A stretch of DNA of 64,000 nt from CAVYUC01 sp963783085 (GCA_963783085.1 CAWAMJ010000008.1:124001-188000), one strand, 5' to 3'. Numbered from the stretch's first letter, positions 17,121 to 26,453 are shown. The notes: generated from the letters alone by a model not told the origin. Program-made: numbers and translations.

Positions 17121-17158
17121 GGCAAAAAATTAACCGGGAATCAAAGCGCCTTCCCGGT
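17121..17158 (-). terminator. Terminator after the DUF1080-PHP gene
   Basis: Arms ACCGGGAA (17133-17140) and TTCCCGGT (17151-17158); on the minus strand the stem is followed by TAATTTTTT. Confidence 0.65.
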
Positions 17159-17196
17159 ATAGTTTTAAAATTCGTCTATCGATTAGAAACAACGGG

Positions 17197-18666
17197 TTAT
17201 CCTGTTATTTTATCTGGTAACCCTTTTACAATCACAGGTTTCAGGCTATCGGGTTTGGGCTCAAAAATATCGGCTGGCGTTAATTTGCACTCTTCAATCA
17301 TTTGAATGCAATAATCGAGGCGGCCCAAATCTTCTCCGGTATTATTTGTTCCGAAGGAGAATTTTATTCCAGCATCTTTGGCCATTTTAATCATATCGGC
17401 TTTTGGTACTTTATACCGTGCGTTAATTTCGAGCGCGATGTTGTTATCAGCCAGTACTTTTATAACGCGTTTTTTCCTTTCTTCGGTCCAAAGCTCATCG
17501 TATTCATCCTGAATTTCAGCAGGTAAAACTGTTGGGTTTACGTATATATCAACAGGCTCCTGCGAAAAAATGGCTTCAATTTTTCCCACCAATTGATCCA
17601 TAAACTGTTGTTTGTTATCCACCCAGACTTCTTCCGGAATCCATATCCGGTTTCGTCTTCCTTTGGAATCGGTGAAGGTCATGGCATCGGTAAAAACATA
17701 ATCGAATTTTGCAACCGCTTCTTCTGAAAATAGTTTCACCCATTCTCTGCCTTCAGCCTGCATTCCTTTGTAGGTCGGACTGTCTTTCACTTCGCGCAGG
17801 TAAGCAATCAGCGATGAATCGTCGGTGACCGGAAAATGTAGTCCGCAGTTTGGGGCAATTCCATAATTGATTCCCAGTTTTTGCGAATTTTCAACGACGT
17901 CATCAAGTGTGAGACCGCCTTTTAAATGAACGTGGTAATCGACGAGCGGGAATCCTGCGCCCATCAGTTTTGTCACCAGCGTATCCCATTCTTTGTCTAC
18001 TTTTGGCTCTATCCTTGAAGAATCCGGCAATTCCCGAACCCGGATATTGCGGTAATATGTTGTGCTTTCCGGATCGTGCGCCTGCAAAGCGAAGGTGCCA
18101 TTTCCCAACCTCATTTGTTCCTGACCTTCACGCCGCCACGGGTCTTTCGGTTCGATATATTCGTTCACTTTTACGCCGTTCACGAATACCTGAACCTGGT
18201 TTTCAACAACTTTGATTTTCATCGTAAACCATTCATTATCATTAGCCACCGGAAAATAAATGTTTCTGATGTTGTAAATGCTCCCGGTTTTTCTGCGTTC
18301 CGGATTAGTTGAAGATCCACGATATGAATTGTTCACCTGGATTTCGTATCCTTTCGCCGGCCAACCTTCTTTCTGATAACCGGTGTGGATAAAAATTCCG
18401 GAGTTGGAATGATCCGAGGTTTTTACTTCGGTTTCGAATTCAAAATTTTTAAAATTTCCGTCGTAATAAAGATGCGCCCGCGGACCTGAACATTTGATAG
18501 TACCATTTTCAACAACAATACTTTCCGGGTTGTCGGTTGAAGTTTTCCACCCTTTTAATGATTTTCCATCGAAGAGTGACTTCCATTCTCCCTCATTGGA
18601 ATTATTTTGGCAGCCAGCAAGAAATAAAAATAAAACTGCTAATTGAAGTACGAAAAATTTCCTCAT
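17197..18666 (-). CDS. Lipoprotein with DUF1080 (3-keto-disaccharide hydrolase) domain fused to a PHP-like domain
   Basis: 489 residues. A lipoprotein signal ends in LAGC (Cys19). Residues about 25-215 are a DUF1080 concanavalin-like domain: FDGKSLKGWK near the start, SGIFIHTGY and GYEIQVNNS inside. After a linker comes a domain starting VDYHVHLKGGLTLDD (about residue 240) and ending near FSFGTNNTGEDLGRLDY, which reads as a PHP or amidohydrolase-type barrel with metal-binding His-x-His. DUF1080 domains include 3-keto-glucoside hydrolases. The pairing in one envelope protein suggests two steps on one substrate, but this is inference. An MFS transporter gene lies 48 bases upstream on the same strand. 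Confidence 0.78.
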   Translation of the reverse strand: MRKFFVLQLAVLFLFLAGCQNNSNEGEWKSLFDGKSLKGWKTSTDNPESIVVENGTIKCSGPRAHLYYDGNFKNFEFETEVKTSDHSNSGIFIHTGYQKEGWPAKGYEIQVNNSYRGSSTNPERRKTGSIYNIRNIYFPVANDNEWFTMKIKVVENQVQVFVNGVKVNEYIEPKDPWRREGQEQMRLGNGTFALQAHDPESTTYYRNIRVRELPDSSRIEPKVDKEWDTLVTKLMGAGFPLVDYHVHLKGGLTLDDVVENSQKLGINYGIAPNCGLHFPVTDDSSLIAYLREVKDSPTYKGMQAEGREWVKLFSEEAVAKFDYVFTDAMTFTDSKGRRNRIWIPEEVWVDNKQQFMDQLVGKIEAIFSQEPVDIYVNPTVLPAEIQDEYDELWTEERKKRVIKVLADNNIALEINARYKVPKADMIKMAKDAGIKFSFGTNNTGEDLGRLDYCIQMIEECKLTPADIFEPKPDSLKPVIVKGLPDKITG

Positions 18667-18714
18667 TTTTTAAAAGGTTTAGGTTTTCAAAATTAAATTT
18701 CAAATCTAATGATT

Positions 18715-20058
18715 TTATTGCAAAGATTTGTACTTATCCTGCGGGTTATCGGCTTTAAAACTCAACACGGCCAAAACAACCACAACAAATGCCAGTGCAA
18801 AAAAAGCATAACTGTAACTGCCGAGCCGGGTGAACGAAAAACTAAAAATCACCGGGCCCAGCGCGCTGCCAAAAACAATTAATGCCATTACAAATCCGGT
18901 TATCCTCCCTAAATTTTTATAACCATAAAACCTGGGCCAGGTAACCGCCATTAAAACATTGAAGATTCCGTTCACAATTCCGTTTCCGGCAATAAACCCG
19001 TAATAAAAAATTCCGTCGTCGAGCCTCCCAAGACAAAACAATGCGATGATTTGGCCGGCTAAATAAAGGTACAACAGGTATTTCAGCCGGATGCGGTCGC
19101 TAACCCAGCCGCCTGCCACTGATAGCGTCAGCGAAATTACCGAGTAGGGTATAAAAACTGCCAGCGCTTTTTCACGATCCATTCCTGCTTCTTCAAAAAT
19201 GGAAATCAGATGAAAAGTAAAACCGGTGATATAAAGCGCATATAAAGCCAGCGGAATGGCAAACAACCAGAAACCCCAGGTTTTTTTCGCTTCTTTTAGC
19301 TGAAATTCTTTGATCGGTTTTTGAATCACGTTTTTATTTTTCCGGGCGTATTTTTCACCGTCGGGTGGCAATCCAACATCTTCAGGATTATCGCGAAAAA
19401 GCAGAAAAACAAAAACGAAGAAAAATACACCGATTGAAAGTGCCATAATCAGCCAGGCGTACCTCCACGATGTAGATTCGATGAGCATGTCGAAAGTAAG
19501 CGGAGCAACTGAAAAACCAAGTGCAACAAACACTGAAGAAATGCCATTGACCAATCCGCGGTGAGCAACAAACCATTTCATGAGCATGTTCCGCGAAATC
19601 ATGGTCAGAACGCCCTGCCCTGAAAAACGAAGCATAAAAAACAGAAGCATAAGAACAGCCATCGCTACGCCGATGTACATTGCCGAATTTGTGCGGGGAA
19701 CTACCAGCTTAATTATTCTGTCGGATTGGCTGAGCAGTACCAAAACCATTGCCAGCAACAATGAAACAGCCATTCCAATCCAGCGCGCCCCGTAACGATC
19801 GTACAATTTGCCGGCATAAGTTAAAACCAGCGAACTGCCAATGGTTCCAACCATATATGCAATGCTTAGTTGATTTCTGTTAATGCCAATATTTTCCAGC
19901 AAATGATCGGTAAATGTAGCAACACCCATGGTTTGCCCGGGCGCACTCAACAAAATTCCGACAGTTGCTGCCAATAAAATGACCCAGCCATAAAAAAAAG
20001 GGAGTTTGGCGGGATGAAAAGGGATATCGTTCCAGCGGGTTTTTAATCTCATGAACAA
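18715..20058 (-). CDS. MFS transporter
   Basis: 447 residues with about twelve hydrophobic helices in two halves joined by a charged loop (about 205-235, KYARKNKNVIQKPIKE). The first half has the A-motif-like G-x-LYDRYGARW after helix 2. The overall pattern resembles monocarboxylate/oxalate-formate-type MFS carriers. It precedes the DUF1080-PHP lipoprotein gene on the same strand, so it may carry the product of that enzyme; the substrate cannot be read from sequence. Confidence 0.85.
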   Translation of the reverse strand: MFMRLKTRWNDIPFHPAKLPFFYGWVILLAATVGILLSAPGQTMGVATFTDHLLENIGINRNQLSIAYMVGTIGSSLVLTYAGKLYDRYGARWIGMAVSLLLAMVLVLLSQSDRIIKLVVPRTNSAMYIGVAMAVLMLLFFMLRFSGQGVLTMISRNMLMKWFVAHRGLVNGISSVFVALGFSVAPLTFDMLIESTSWRYAWLIMALSIGVFFFVFVFLLFRDNPEDVGLPPDGEKYARKNKNVIQKPIKEFQLKEAKKTWGFWLFAIPLALYALYITGFTFHLISIFEEAGMDREKALAVFIPYSVISLTLSVAGGWVSDRIRLKYLLYLYLAGQIIALFCLGRLDDGIFYYGFIAGNGIVNGIFNVLMAVTWPRFYGYKNLGRITGFVMALIVFGSALGPVIFSFSFTRLGSYSYAFFALAFVVVVLAVLSFKADNPQDKYKSLQ

Positions 20059-20104
20059 TGTGTTTGTTTCAAAAATACCGGCTAATTTTCTTTTTCCGAA
20101 GCTC

Positions 20105-21745
20105 CTACTCTATTCCCAAAACTGAGGGTCCCTGTTCAAATACAATATCGCGCGGGATTCCGGCTCCGGCAATACGGTCCAAATCCTGTTGCAATTCCTG
20201 GCGAATAATGCCTTTTTCGTTGATTAATTTTTTGGCTGCTTCGTAATCGCCGCTACCTTGTATCACCAGCAAATCGTTCGAAAGATCGTGCATGGCCTGT
20301 TCCATTTTTTCAAAATTAACGCGGTAAGTTCCGGTATTTTCATCCCGCTCGAAGGCCCCGGCTTCCTCAAAATAATAAAACCGGATCATGTTTGCTTTTC
20401 CGTGTGCGCTGGATGCCCCAAATCTGACCGACCGGAAAATTCCGGCCATAAACGTGACATAATTATCCATCATGTCTTTATTTTCGAATTCGCCCATTTC
20501 GCTGAGTTTATAAACACACCACAATCCCAGGATATCAGCTTTTCCTTCTTCCACTGAAGAATAAGTATCTTTCAAAGCCTCGCGAACGGTTGAGCTTTTA
20601 TCAACCGTATTTCCCATTCCCAATCCGTGTGCAACCTCATGAAACATGGTATTCTCAAAAAATGCGTCGAATTTCACATGCTGGCGCTGGTCTTCGGCAA
20701 TAAGCAATCCGGCAATCGGCACCAGAATTTTATCGAATTTCGCTTTCATGGAATTTTTCAACTGCAATTTACGGCTGCCTTTTGTTTCGCGTACTATTTC
20801 ATCGTTGGGCAAGTTAATGGCAATGGTTTTGCTTCCGGCATTGCAATCGCCGGCATAATACACGGCATCATATGCGTTTAAGTCGGAATCCGCACCCGGC
20901 ATTTCACTTTTGTATTGCGGGGCTGTTGGCAGTGCATGCTGCAATTCCGGGAGCAACTTTTTATATTTTTCCAGTTTATCGCTCCACACCTTATCTTTTA
21001 TAAGAATGAACGATTCATGTGCTGCCTTGTAGCCAAACAACTGATCCTCGTAATTTTCAATCGGGCCAACAATAAATTCAATGGTGTTGTTTTTCATTTC
21101 CATCCAGGCAACGTCGCTTTCGTAATAATCATCGGTAAGCAATGCCTGAGCGCGTTTTTCCAGGTAATTTTTAAGGCCCGGATCTTCGGCCAGCTGTGCG
21201 GCTTTTTGAATGAGCTCAACAGCCGTTTGTATTTTTTCTTCAAAGGCGACGTGGTAGGGTATCGAAATCAACTTTCCGTCTTCGCCCCTTCTGACAATCG
21301 TATACTGACTTGTTTTCGACGGCTCGTTCCAGTTTTCAAATTCCGGCTTCGTCATATCTTCGGGATAAAAATTGGCGCCTGCAGGTTTTTCTCCATATCC
21401 TGCCAAAAATGGTTTGTTGTTGTTCAGCCTTTCCCACGGCCCGTAGTTTATCTTTACGAATTCTTTTTCGTATGCCGTCAAATCACTCATGAACAACTTG
21501 TCTTTGTCGCCAAAAGCTTCAATCCAGTAAATTTCGTTCATGATATCTGCCGCCTTAAACAACAAAGGCAACATCTGTTTTTCCTTTTCCGTTAAATTGC
21601 TTAGATCAGCTGTGAGTTTCACAGGAACATATTCTTCCACCTTTTTTTGAATTTTTGTTTCTTCTTCCATTTTTTCATTTTTCGATTGCGGCGAACAGCC
21701 AAATAAAAGTGCGGCTATAAACATCATTTTTAAACTGCTTCTCAT
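20105..21745 (-). CDS. Lipoprotein zinc peptidase, M49 (dipeptidyl-peptidase III)-like
   Basis: I chose ATG 21745 (546 residues) because a lipoprotein signal, FIAALLFGC, then sits at the very start; the frame is open 12 codons further. The zinc site is HEVAH at about 369-373 with the second motif EEGKAD at 399-404. That matches the bacterial M49-related group, though classic DPP III has HELLGH with one extra residue. It is anchored outside the cytoplasm, probably in the periplasm. No neighbour indicates a substrate; the gene is 46 bases upstream of the MFS gene on the same strand. Confidence 0.75.
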   Translation of the reverse strand: MRSSLKMMFIAALLFGCSPQSKNEKMEEETKIQKKVEEYVPVKLTADLSNLTEKEKQMLPLLFKAADIMNEIYWIEAFGDKDKLFMSDLTAYEKEFVKINYGPWERLNNNKPFLAGYGEKPAGANFYPEDMTKPEFENWNEPSKTSQYTIVRRGEDGKLISIPYHVAFEEKIQTAVELIQKAAQLAEDPGLKNYLEKRAQALLTDDYYESDVAWMEMKNNTIEFIVGPIENYEDQLFGYKAAHESFILIKDKVWSDKLEKYKKLLPELQHALPTAPQYKSEMPGADSDLNAYDAVYYAGDCNAGSKTIAINLPNDEIVRETKGSRKLQLKNSMKAKFDKILVPIAGLLIAEDQRQHVKFDAFFENTMFHEVAHGLGMGNTVDKSSTVREALKDTYSSVEEGKADILGLWCVYKLSEMGEFENKDMMDNYVTFMAGIFRSVRFGASSAHGKANMIRFYYFEEAGAFERDENTGTYRVNFEKMEQAMHDLSNDLLVIQGSGDYEAAKKLINEKGIIRQELQQDLDRIAGAGIPRDIVFEQGPSVLGIE

Positions 21746-21935
21746 TTTCAGGCTCTTTTTAATTTGCCAGCAAAAGTACAAAACCGTTGTTTTAAACCGA
21801 ATAAACCCAATCGTGAAAAAAATGTTTTAACGATTTTTGGCAGTGATTTTTTCAGTTTGAAAATGAGCATGTTAACTTTTTACCGGTAATAACCGTTATA
21901 ATAATTAAGAACACATTGTTAAAAATCAATAGTTT

Positions 21936-22358
21936 ATGAATTATTATTTGAAACCATTACTGACAAAAACATTAATATTCGTTTTTCTGATAATAGCAGC
22001 GCTTGTAGTTATTTCGGAATTGAACAACAAGGAAACCATCGAAGTAACAGCCACTGCGTACAATTCGCTGCCCGGACAAACACATCCGGCACATCCTGAC
22101 ATAGCTGCCTGGGGTGATAAACTGGAGCCGGGAATGAAGGGAATCGCTGTTTCACGGGATTTACTTCAAATGGGGTTAACGTACAACACCGAAGTTAAAA
22201 TTGAAGGGTTGCCCGGGAAATATGTCGTACTTGATAAAATGAACAAGCGGTGGAAAAAACGAATCGACATTTATATGGGCAAAGACCGGCAGCTGGCGCG
22301 TGAATGGGGCAAGCAAAAAGTGGAAATTACCTTTAAACCCAATGAAAGTGTTGATTAA
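21936..22358 (+). CDS. 3D (Asp-Asp-Asp) domain protein, membrane-anchored
   Basis: 140 residues: one N-terminal membrane helix (about 10-28) and a double-psi beta-barrel 3D domain. Conserved aspartates are in GDKLEPG, VLDKMNKRW and RIDIYMG, and the N-terminal VTATAYNS matches the family. 3D domains occur in lytic transglycosylases (MltA) and resuscitation-type proteins; in a minimal protein like this a cell-wall role is likely but unproven. It is not clearly in an operon with the acetyltransferase 144 bases on. Confidence 0.8.
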   Translation: MNYYLKPLLTKTLIFVFLIIAALVVISELNNKETIEVTATAYNSLPGQTHPAHPDIAAWGDKLEPGMKGIAVSRDLLQMGLTYNTEVKIEGLPGKYVVLDKMNKRWKKRIDIYMGKDRQLAREWGKQKVEITFKPNESVD

Positions 22359-22502
22359 AAAAGGCAATCGCCTGCGGCCTGTGATGTATTTGAATGCCGG
22401 AAAAAACGGAAGAGGACCGGATGATCTTTGCTAAATGAGCAAAATAACCTTCCTGTTTGTTACTGTATCAAATCAATTATAATCGTTTAATAAACCTGCT
22501 AT

Positions 22503-23123
22503 ATGAACCGACCGGATGCAAATACAAAATTTCCGCTGGAACATTATAAAAATTTATGTTTCCTGAAAAACATAATTACCCGTCCGAATATTATTGTGGG
22601 TGATTATACTTATTACGATGATTTTGAAGATGTGGCCAACTTTGAAAAAAACGTCAGGTATCATTTCGATTTTGTTGGAGACAAACTCATTATTGGGAAA
22701 TTTTGTATGATAGCCTCAGGCGTAACATTCATTATGAACGGGGCAAACCATTTAACAGACGCTATTTCAACTTACCCGTTTGCTATTTTCGGAAACGGCT
22801 GGGAACATGCCATGGATGGAAAAACTTACCCTGTAAAAGGCGATACGGAAATTGGCAACGATGTTTGGATTGGCTGTAACGCCACCATAATGCCGGGGGT
22901 AAAAATCGGCGACGGTGCAATAATTGCTGCCAGGTCCACCATCGTAAAAAACGTTGCCCCCTACTCTATCGTTGGCGGCAATCCTGCAAAAGAAATCAAG
23001 AAGCGGTTCTCTGAAGAACAAATACAAAAATTGCTGGAACTGAAATGGTGGGATTGGGACATTGAAAAAATAACCAGGAACCTCTCCGTTCTTACCGGAA
23101 ACAACGTTGCCAGCCTTGAATAA
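22503..23123 (+). CDS. Vat-type xenobiotic O-acetyltransferase
   Basis: 206 residues, left-handed beta-helix hexapeptide repeats (GDTEIGNDVWIGCNATIMPG and following). The match to streptogramin A acetyltransferases (Vat) runs along the whole length: NIIVGDYTYYDD, GDKLIIGKFCMI, FIMNGANH with the catalytic His83, then PYSIVGGNPAKEI and the Trp-rich end WWDWD. Vat enzymes acetylate the hydroxyl of group A streptogramins. Chromosomal Bacteroidota members may serve another hydroxylated compound. A Crp/Fnr regulator gene begins 38 bases downstream, so the two are probably co-transcribed. Confidence 0.88.
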   Translation: MNRPDANTKFPLEHYKNLCFLKNIITRPNIIVGDYTYYDDFEDVANFEKNVRYHFDFVGDKLIIGKFCMIASGVTFIMNGANHLTDAISTYPFAIFGNGWEHAMDGKTYPVKGDTEIGNDVWIGCNATIMPGVKIGDGAIIAARSTIVKNVAPYSIVGGNPAKEIKKRFSEEQIQKLLELKWWDWDIEKITRNLSVLTGNNVASLE

Positions 23124-23161
23124 CATTAAGTTTATTTTTCATTTGTTATTGCAGGAAAAAC

Positions 23162-23731
23162 ATGAAACGTATCTTTTTTAACATTCAGCGTACATTTCGC
23201 GCCACAGGGGAAGAGATGGAAGCCATCCAAAATGCTGCAATAATAAGACATTTTGCAAAAAATGAACTTTTTCTGCGTGAGGGGGAAGTTTGTAAATCAA
23301 TTGGGTTTATTGAAAAGGGAAGCATGCGTTTATATTACGATTCTCCCGAAAAGGAAGCCTGTAATGACTTCTTTTTTGAGAATTCAGTTGTCGGCTCTTT
23401 TGCCAGTTTTTTAACCGATATGCCTTCTATTGTAAGCATTGCTGCCATTGAGGATTGCGAGGTTATTTTGTTTCATAAGGACGATTTAATAAACCTGGTC
23501 CAAAAATTTCCGTCGTTCAAACGTCTGGCCGATTTTATTCTTCAGGAACATTTTATCCGGGCCGAAAAACGTGAAGAAGCCCTGCTGAAATTTTCACCCG
23601 AAAAACGATTTAAAAACCTGCTGGAGGAACATCCGAAAATATTTAACCGGGTACCGCTTTATTATGTGGCAAGCTACCTGAATATTACACCGGAAACATT
23701 GAGCCGCTACCGCACCCGCTTTCTTGTGTAA
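23162..23731 (+). CDS. Crp/Fnr-family regulator with FNR-like recognition helix
   Basis: 189 residues: cyclic-nucleotide-type beta barrel (about 20-115), dimer helix, and a short C-terminal winged helix. The recognition helix reads ITPETLSRYRTR; Glu178, Ser181 and Arg182 match the residues with which E. coli FNR reads TTGAT. The cluster cysteines of FNR are absent (Cys44, Cys67 and Cys99 are not in that spacing), and the cAMP-binding RS motif is not obvious, so the signal is unknown. A perfect FNR-type site lies six bases after its stop codon. Confidence 0.88.
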   Translation: MKRIFFNIQRTFRATGEEMEAIQNAAIIRHFAKNELFLREGEVCKSIGFIEKGSMRLYYDSPEKEACNDFFFENSVVGSFASFLTDMPSIVSIAAIEDCEVILFHKDDLINLVQKFPSFKRLADFILQEHFIRAEKREEALLKFSPEKRFKNLLEEHPKIFNRVPLYYVASYLNITPETLSRYRTRFLV

Positions 23732-23736
23732 CGTTC

Positions 23737-23750
23737 TTGATTTGAATCAA
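23737..23750. promoter_or_regulatory. FNR-type palindrome TTGATTTGAATCAA
   Basis: The sequence is exactly TTGAT-N4-ATCAA, extended by C/G outside (CTTGATTTGAATCAAG). It is 82 bases before the cupin ATG and directly after the Crp/Fnr gene. It could also form a short RNA hairpin, but no U tract follows. An operator for the neighbouring regulator is the best reading. Confidence 0.6.
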
Positions 23751-23832
23751 GAGAGTTCAAAACAAACCTTCGTTACTTTGTTTTCATAAGATTCATGAAT
23801 CGGCAAAACATTAATTATTAAAATTCAGAAAA

Positions 23833-24321
23833 ATGAAAACAAATGGTAAAAAAGAAGAACTGATTGTTTTGACGGATGTGATAAAAGTTTTGGTGAGCAA
23901 TACCGAAACCGGTAATGAATATGCCGTGTTTGAAGAAAATGTACCGCCACTTGGCGGACCGCCTCCCCACATGCACCCCGATGAAGAGATTTTTTATATT
24001 GTGAAAGGAGAATTCGAATTCATTCTGAATGATATTCAAAATCCGTTTAAAGCGCTTCCGGGAAGTACTGTGCACGTACCTTCGAATGCTTTGCACACGT
24101 TTAAAAATGTGGGAAAAACACCAGGTAAAATGGTAGTCCTTTTAAGCCCGGGAAATTTGCTTGATTATTTTCGGATAATCGGGAAGAATGTGGACGAAAT
24201 TGCTGAACTTCCTGATATGACGCAAGTTCCGGATGTTTCGAAACTCGATGTGTCTAAGGTTTTTGAACATGCGCCCGCACATAACGTGCAATTTGTGTTA
24301 CCGGAGATAATGGAAAATTAA
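23833..24321 (+). CDS. Cupin-domain protein
   Basis: 162 residues, single cupin barrel. Motif 1 contains PPPHMHPDEEIFYIVKGEFE with the metal ligands His, His and Glu; motif 2 is PGSTVHVPSNALHTFKNVG with the final His. The short tail after residue 110 (PGNLLDYFRIIG) resembles quercetinase-like cupins. The substrate is unknown. The FNR-type palindrome upstream suggests control by the Crp/Fnr protein. The STAS-like gene follows after 28 bases. Confidence 0.85.
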   Translation: MKTNGKKEELIVLTDVIKVLVSNTETGNEYAVFEENVPPLGGPPPHMHPDEEIFYIVKGEFEFILNDIQNPFKALPGSTVHVPSNALHTFKNVGKTPGKMVVLLSPGNLLDYFRIIGKNVDEIAELPDMTQVPDVSKLDVSKVFEHAPAHNVQFVLPEIMEN

Positions 24322-24349
24322 GTAACTTATTCTTCAAATTTCACGCAGG

Positions 24350-24781
24350 ATGATAGTTGTTGACCTTATAAGAAATGCTTCTGGTGAGTTGTATGCAAAA
24401 CTTACTTATGAACCACAAAAGAACTATCTTTTGATGAAATGGATAGGGCCATGTTCGGAGGAAGAAGTAAAAACAGCTTCAATGCGGATGTACGAATGGC
24501 AAAAACGGGAAGGAACAAAATACAAATGTAAATTCCATGTGCATGATACCAAGGAAATTGAAGGTGCCTGGGCAGGGCTGGTTGACTGGATTACGAATTA
24601 TTTTTTCCCGTTGAACTTTGAATATGGAATGCGCTACAACATTAGTATCATTTCGCCCGACATTTTTTCCAAACTTTCATCTGTAGAACTCAGAAAAAGG
24701 AGCAACAATAAGGTCGCAACTATTCTCTGCGAAACCCTTTCACAGGCTGAATCGTGGATTTCGATGAACTACAACCGGTAA
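24350..24781 (+). CDS. STAS/SpoIIAA-like small protein
   Basis: 143 residues, cytoplasmic, no signal. The pattern YLLMKWIGPCSEEEVKTA, then VHDTKEIEGAW, then DWITNYFFP and SIISPDIFSKLSS fits a Bacteroidota family of SpoIIAA/STAS-like single-domain proteins. Function is not established. It probably follows the cupin in one transcript. Confidence 0.6.
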   Translation: MIVVDLIRNASGELYAKLTYEPQKNYLLMKWIGPCSEEEVKTASMRMYEWQKREGTKYKCKFHVHDTKEIEGAWAGLVDWITNYFFPLNFEYGMRYNISIISPDIFSKLSSVELRKRSNNKVATILCETLSQAESWISMNYNR

Positions 24782-24908
24782 TGGTTTTTGGTTCATTTCG
24801 TCTTCAATTGTTCTTATCAATCAGCTTGATTTCCGGCCTTTCCTTGCAATGAAAGTGCTTGATTTATATCTGAATATAGAATAAAAAACATCAAATTTTT
24901 TTGAAGTC

Positions 24909-26234
24909 ATGAAAACAGTTAAACATACCGTTCTTTTTCTGTTGCTATGCCAAAATATTTTGGCTTCGGCACAGCAATTCTGGCTTACAACCAATGATTT
25001 CCGGGGCGGGCCAAAAACCGGCATTACAATTTCAAACGATTCTGTTATTTTGGTTAGTACCAGGAATTCCGTGTTAAGAAGTACCGATGAATGTTACAGT
25101 CTTGATGTGAGGCTCAAATCCAGACAAATCTCAACCGTATTTTCAGCAAAAAACGGGTTAGTCCTTGCCGGAGGAAAAGGAATCGTTTATTATTCCGAAA
25201 ACACCGGGTTGAGTTGGGATTCTGTTGTGATTAACAGCATTTACCCTGTCACTCAGTTTGTAGAAAACTCCAGCGGTGAATTGTTCGCAATTACAGGAAC
25301 CGAAGATGAAGGAAACGGAGTTTTCTATTCAGGTAATAAAGGCCGAAGCTGGGAACAAAGAAACAATGGATTGGGCGCTTACCTGGGATGCCGTAAAATT
25401 GCCATCGATAAAAATAATCGGTTATATTTAGCCGTATCCGATTATTACGAGTCGTGGTATGGCGGATTTTATTTTTCGGAGAACAACGGAATTTCGTGGG
25501 AAAAAATTTCAATCAGGAATGATTCACTTGCCAATCCGGTAAAAGTAGGTATACCTTATAACCTGTCAGTATTGCCAAACAACATGGTTTACCTGAGTTT
25601 TACGGGTCTTTCTTACAACGCATTTGTGTCGCTGAACCTTTATAAAAGTATTGATGAAATTAAATCAAATTCTTCCTGGAACGTCATGAAGTTCAGGCAA
25701 CCCAACAACTGGTGGGAAGATACCCCAATCAATTCAATTCATCTGGCACAAAACGGCGATTGGTACAGCTCGGTTAATGGCGCAAAGCATTTGGGAGGGA
25801 CCTGCTTTTCGCACGACGGCCTAACCTGGGAAACTCTTGATTCCGGGCTGGGCACAGATACCATGAACAGGAGAAACGAACAATTTTTTGCGGAAACATC
25901 CGAAGGGCGGATTTTTATGATACAATATATGGACGAGGGAATTTACAGAACGGATACGGGTACCGTTACAAGTGCGCCAAAACCGGCTGAAATAAATGCA
26001 AACATAAAGTTATATCCAAACCCCGTCCGGCAAGGGAAAAAATTTACGTTGGAAATGGATAAGAATATTGACTTTGCAGAAATAGCAGTTTATGACATAA
26101 CCGGAAAGAAACTTTTTCACACCCGAACCTATGATATCCGAACCAGTATTCCGGCTTCGTTAAACAAAGGGATTTATATTGTTTCTGTTAAAAACAGCTA
26201 TTTGGAAAAAGCGCTGAAGATTATAGTTAACTAA
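24909..26234 (+). CDS. Secreted beta-propeller protein with type IX secretion signal
   Basis: 441 residues. An N-terminal signal peptide ends near ASAQQ. The body has repeated motifs of the BNR/sortilin type, such as YSENTGLSWD, YSGNKGRSWE and FSENNGISWE (S-x-D/N-x-G-x-x-W), giving a propeller. The last ~80 residues, from NIKLYPNPVRQGKKF through ITGKKLF to ALKIIVN, are the type A C-terminal sorting domain recognised by the type IX secretion system. The product is thus exported to the cell surface or medium. Ligand unknown; no operon partner. Confidence 0.88.
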   Translation: MKTVKHTVLFLLLCQNILASAQQFWLTTNDFRGGPKTGITISNDSVILVSTRNSVLRSTDECYSLDVRLKSRQISTVFSAKNGLVLAGGKGIVYYSENTGLSWDSVVINSIYPVTQFVENSSGELFAITGTEDEGNGVFYSGNKGRSWEQRNNGLGAYLGCRKIAIDKNNRLYLAVSDYYESWYGGFYFSENNGISWEKISIRNDSLANPVKVGIPYNLSVLPNNMVYLSFTGLSYNAFVSLNLYKSIDEIKSNSSWNVMKFRQPNNWWEDTPINSIHLAQNGDWYSSVNGAKHLGGTCFSHDGLTWETLDSGLGTDTMNRRNEQFFAETSEGRIFMIQYMDEGIYRTDTGTVTSAPKPAEINANIKLYPNPVRQGKKFTLEMDKNIDFAEIAVYDITGKKLFHTRTYDIRTSIPASLNKGIYIVSVKNSYLEKALKIIVN

Positions 26235-26283
26235 TTCTTCCGGTTTGTTGGAATTAAATTTTGTGTTTTTTTTGACGGAGCAT

Positions 26284-26320
26284 AAAAAAAGCCACTCTGT
26301 TAACAAGAATAGCTTTTTGT
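26284..26320 (-). terminator. Terminator of the tRNA-Arg transcript
   Basis: On the minus strand AGCTATTCTTGTT pairs with AACAGAGTGGCT (one bulge, a few G-U pairs), followed by seven U. It starts a few bases past the tRNA 3' end. In the other direction it may also end the secreted-protein gene. Confidence 0.65.
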
Positions 26321-26326
26321 TTTTTG

Positions 26327-26400
<74 letters not shown>

Positions 26401-26417
26401 AGCCTGAATTTGCGGTG

Positions 26418-26425
26418 CAAATATA
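26418..26425 (-). promoter_or_regulatory. -7 element for tRNA-Arg
   Basis: TATATTTG on the minus strand, 18 bases before the tRNA 5' end. A matching TTTG at -33 is not clear. Confidence 0.5.
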
Positions 26426-26453
26426 TAAATTTTACCACGGTTTAAAAGCATCA

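Noticed and set aside
20915..21595. 226-codon ORF opposite the M49-like gene
   Set aside because: No signal or motif, and it sits on the opposite strand of a gene with a clear zinc site.
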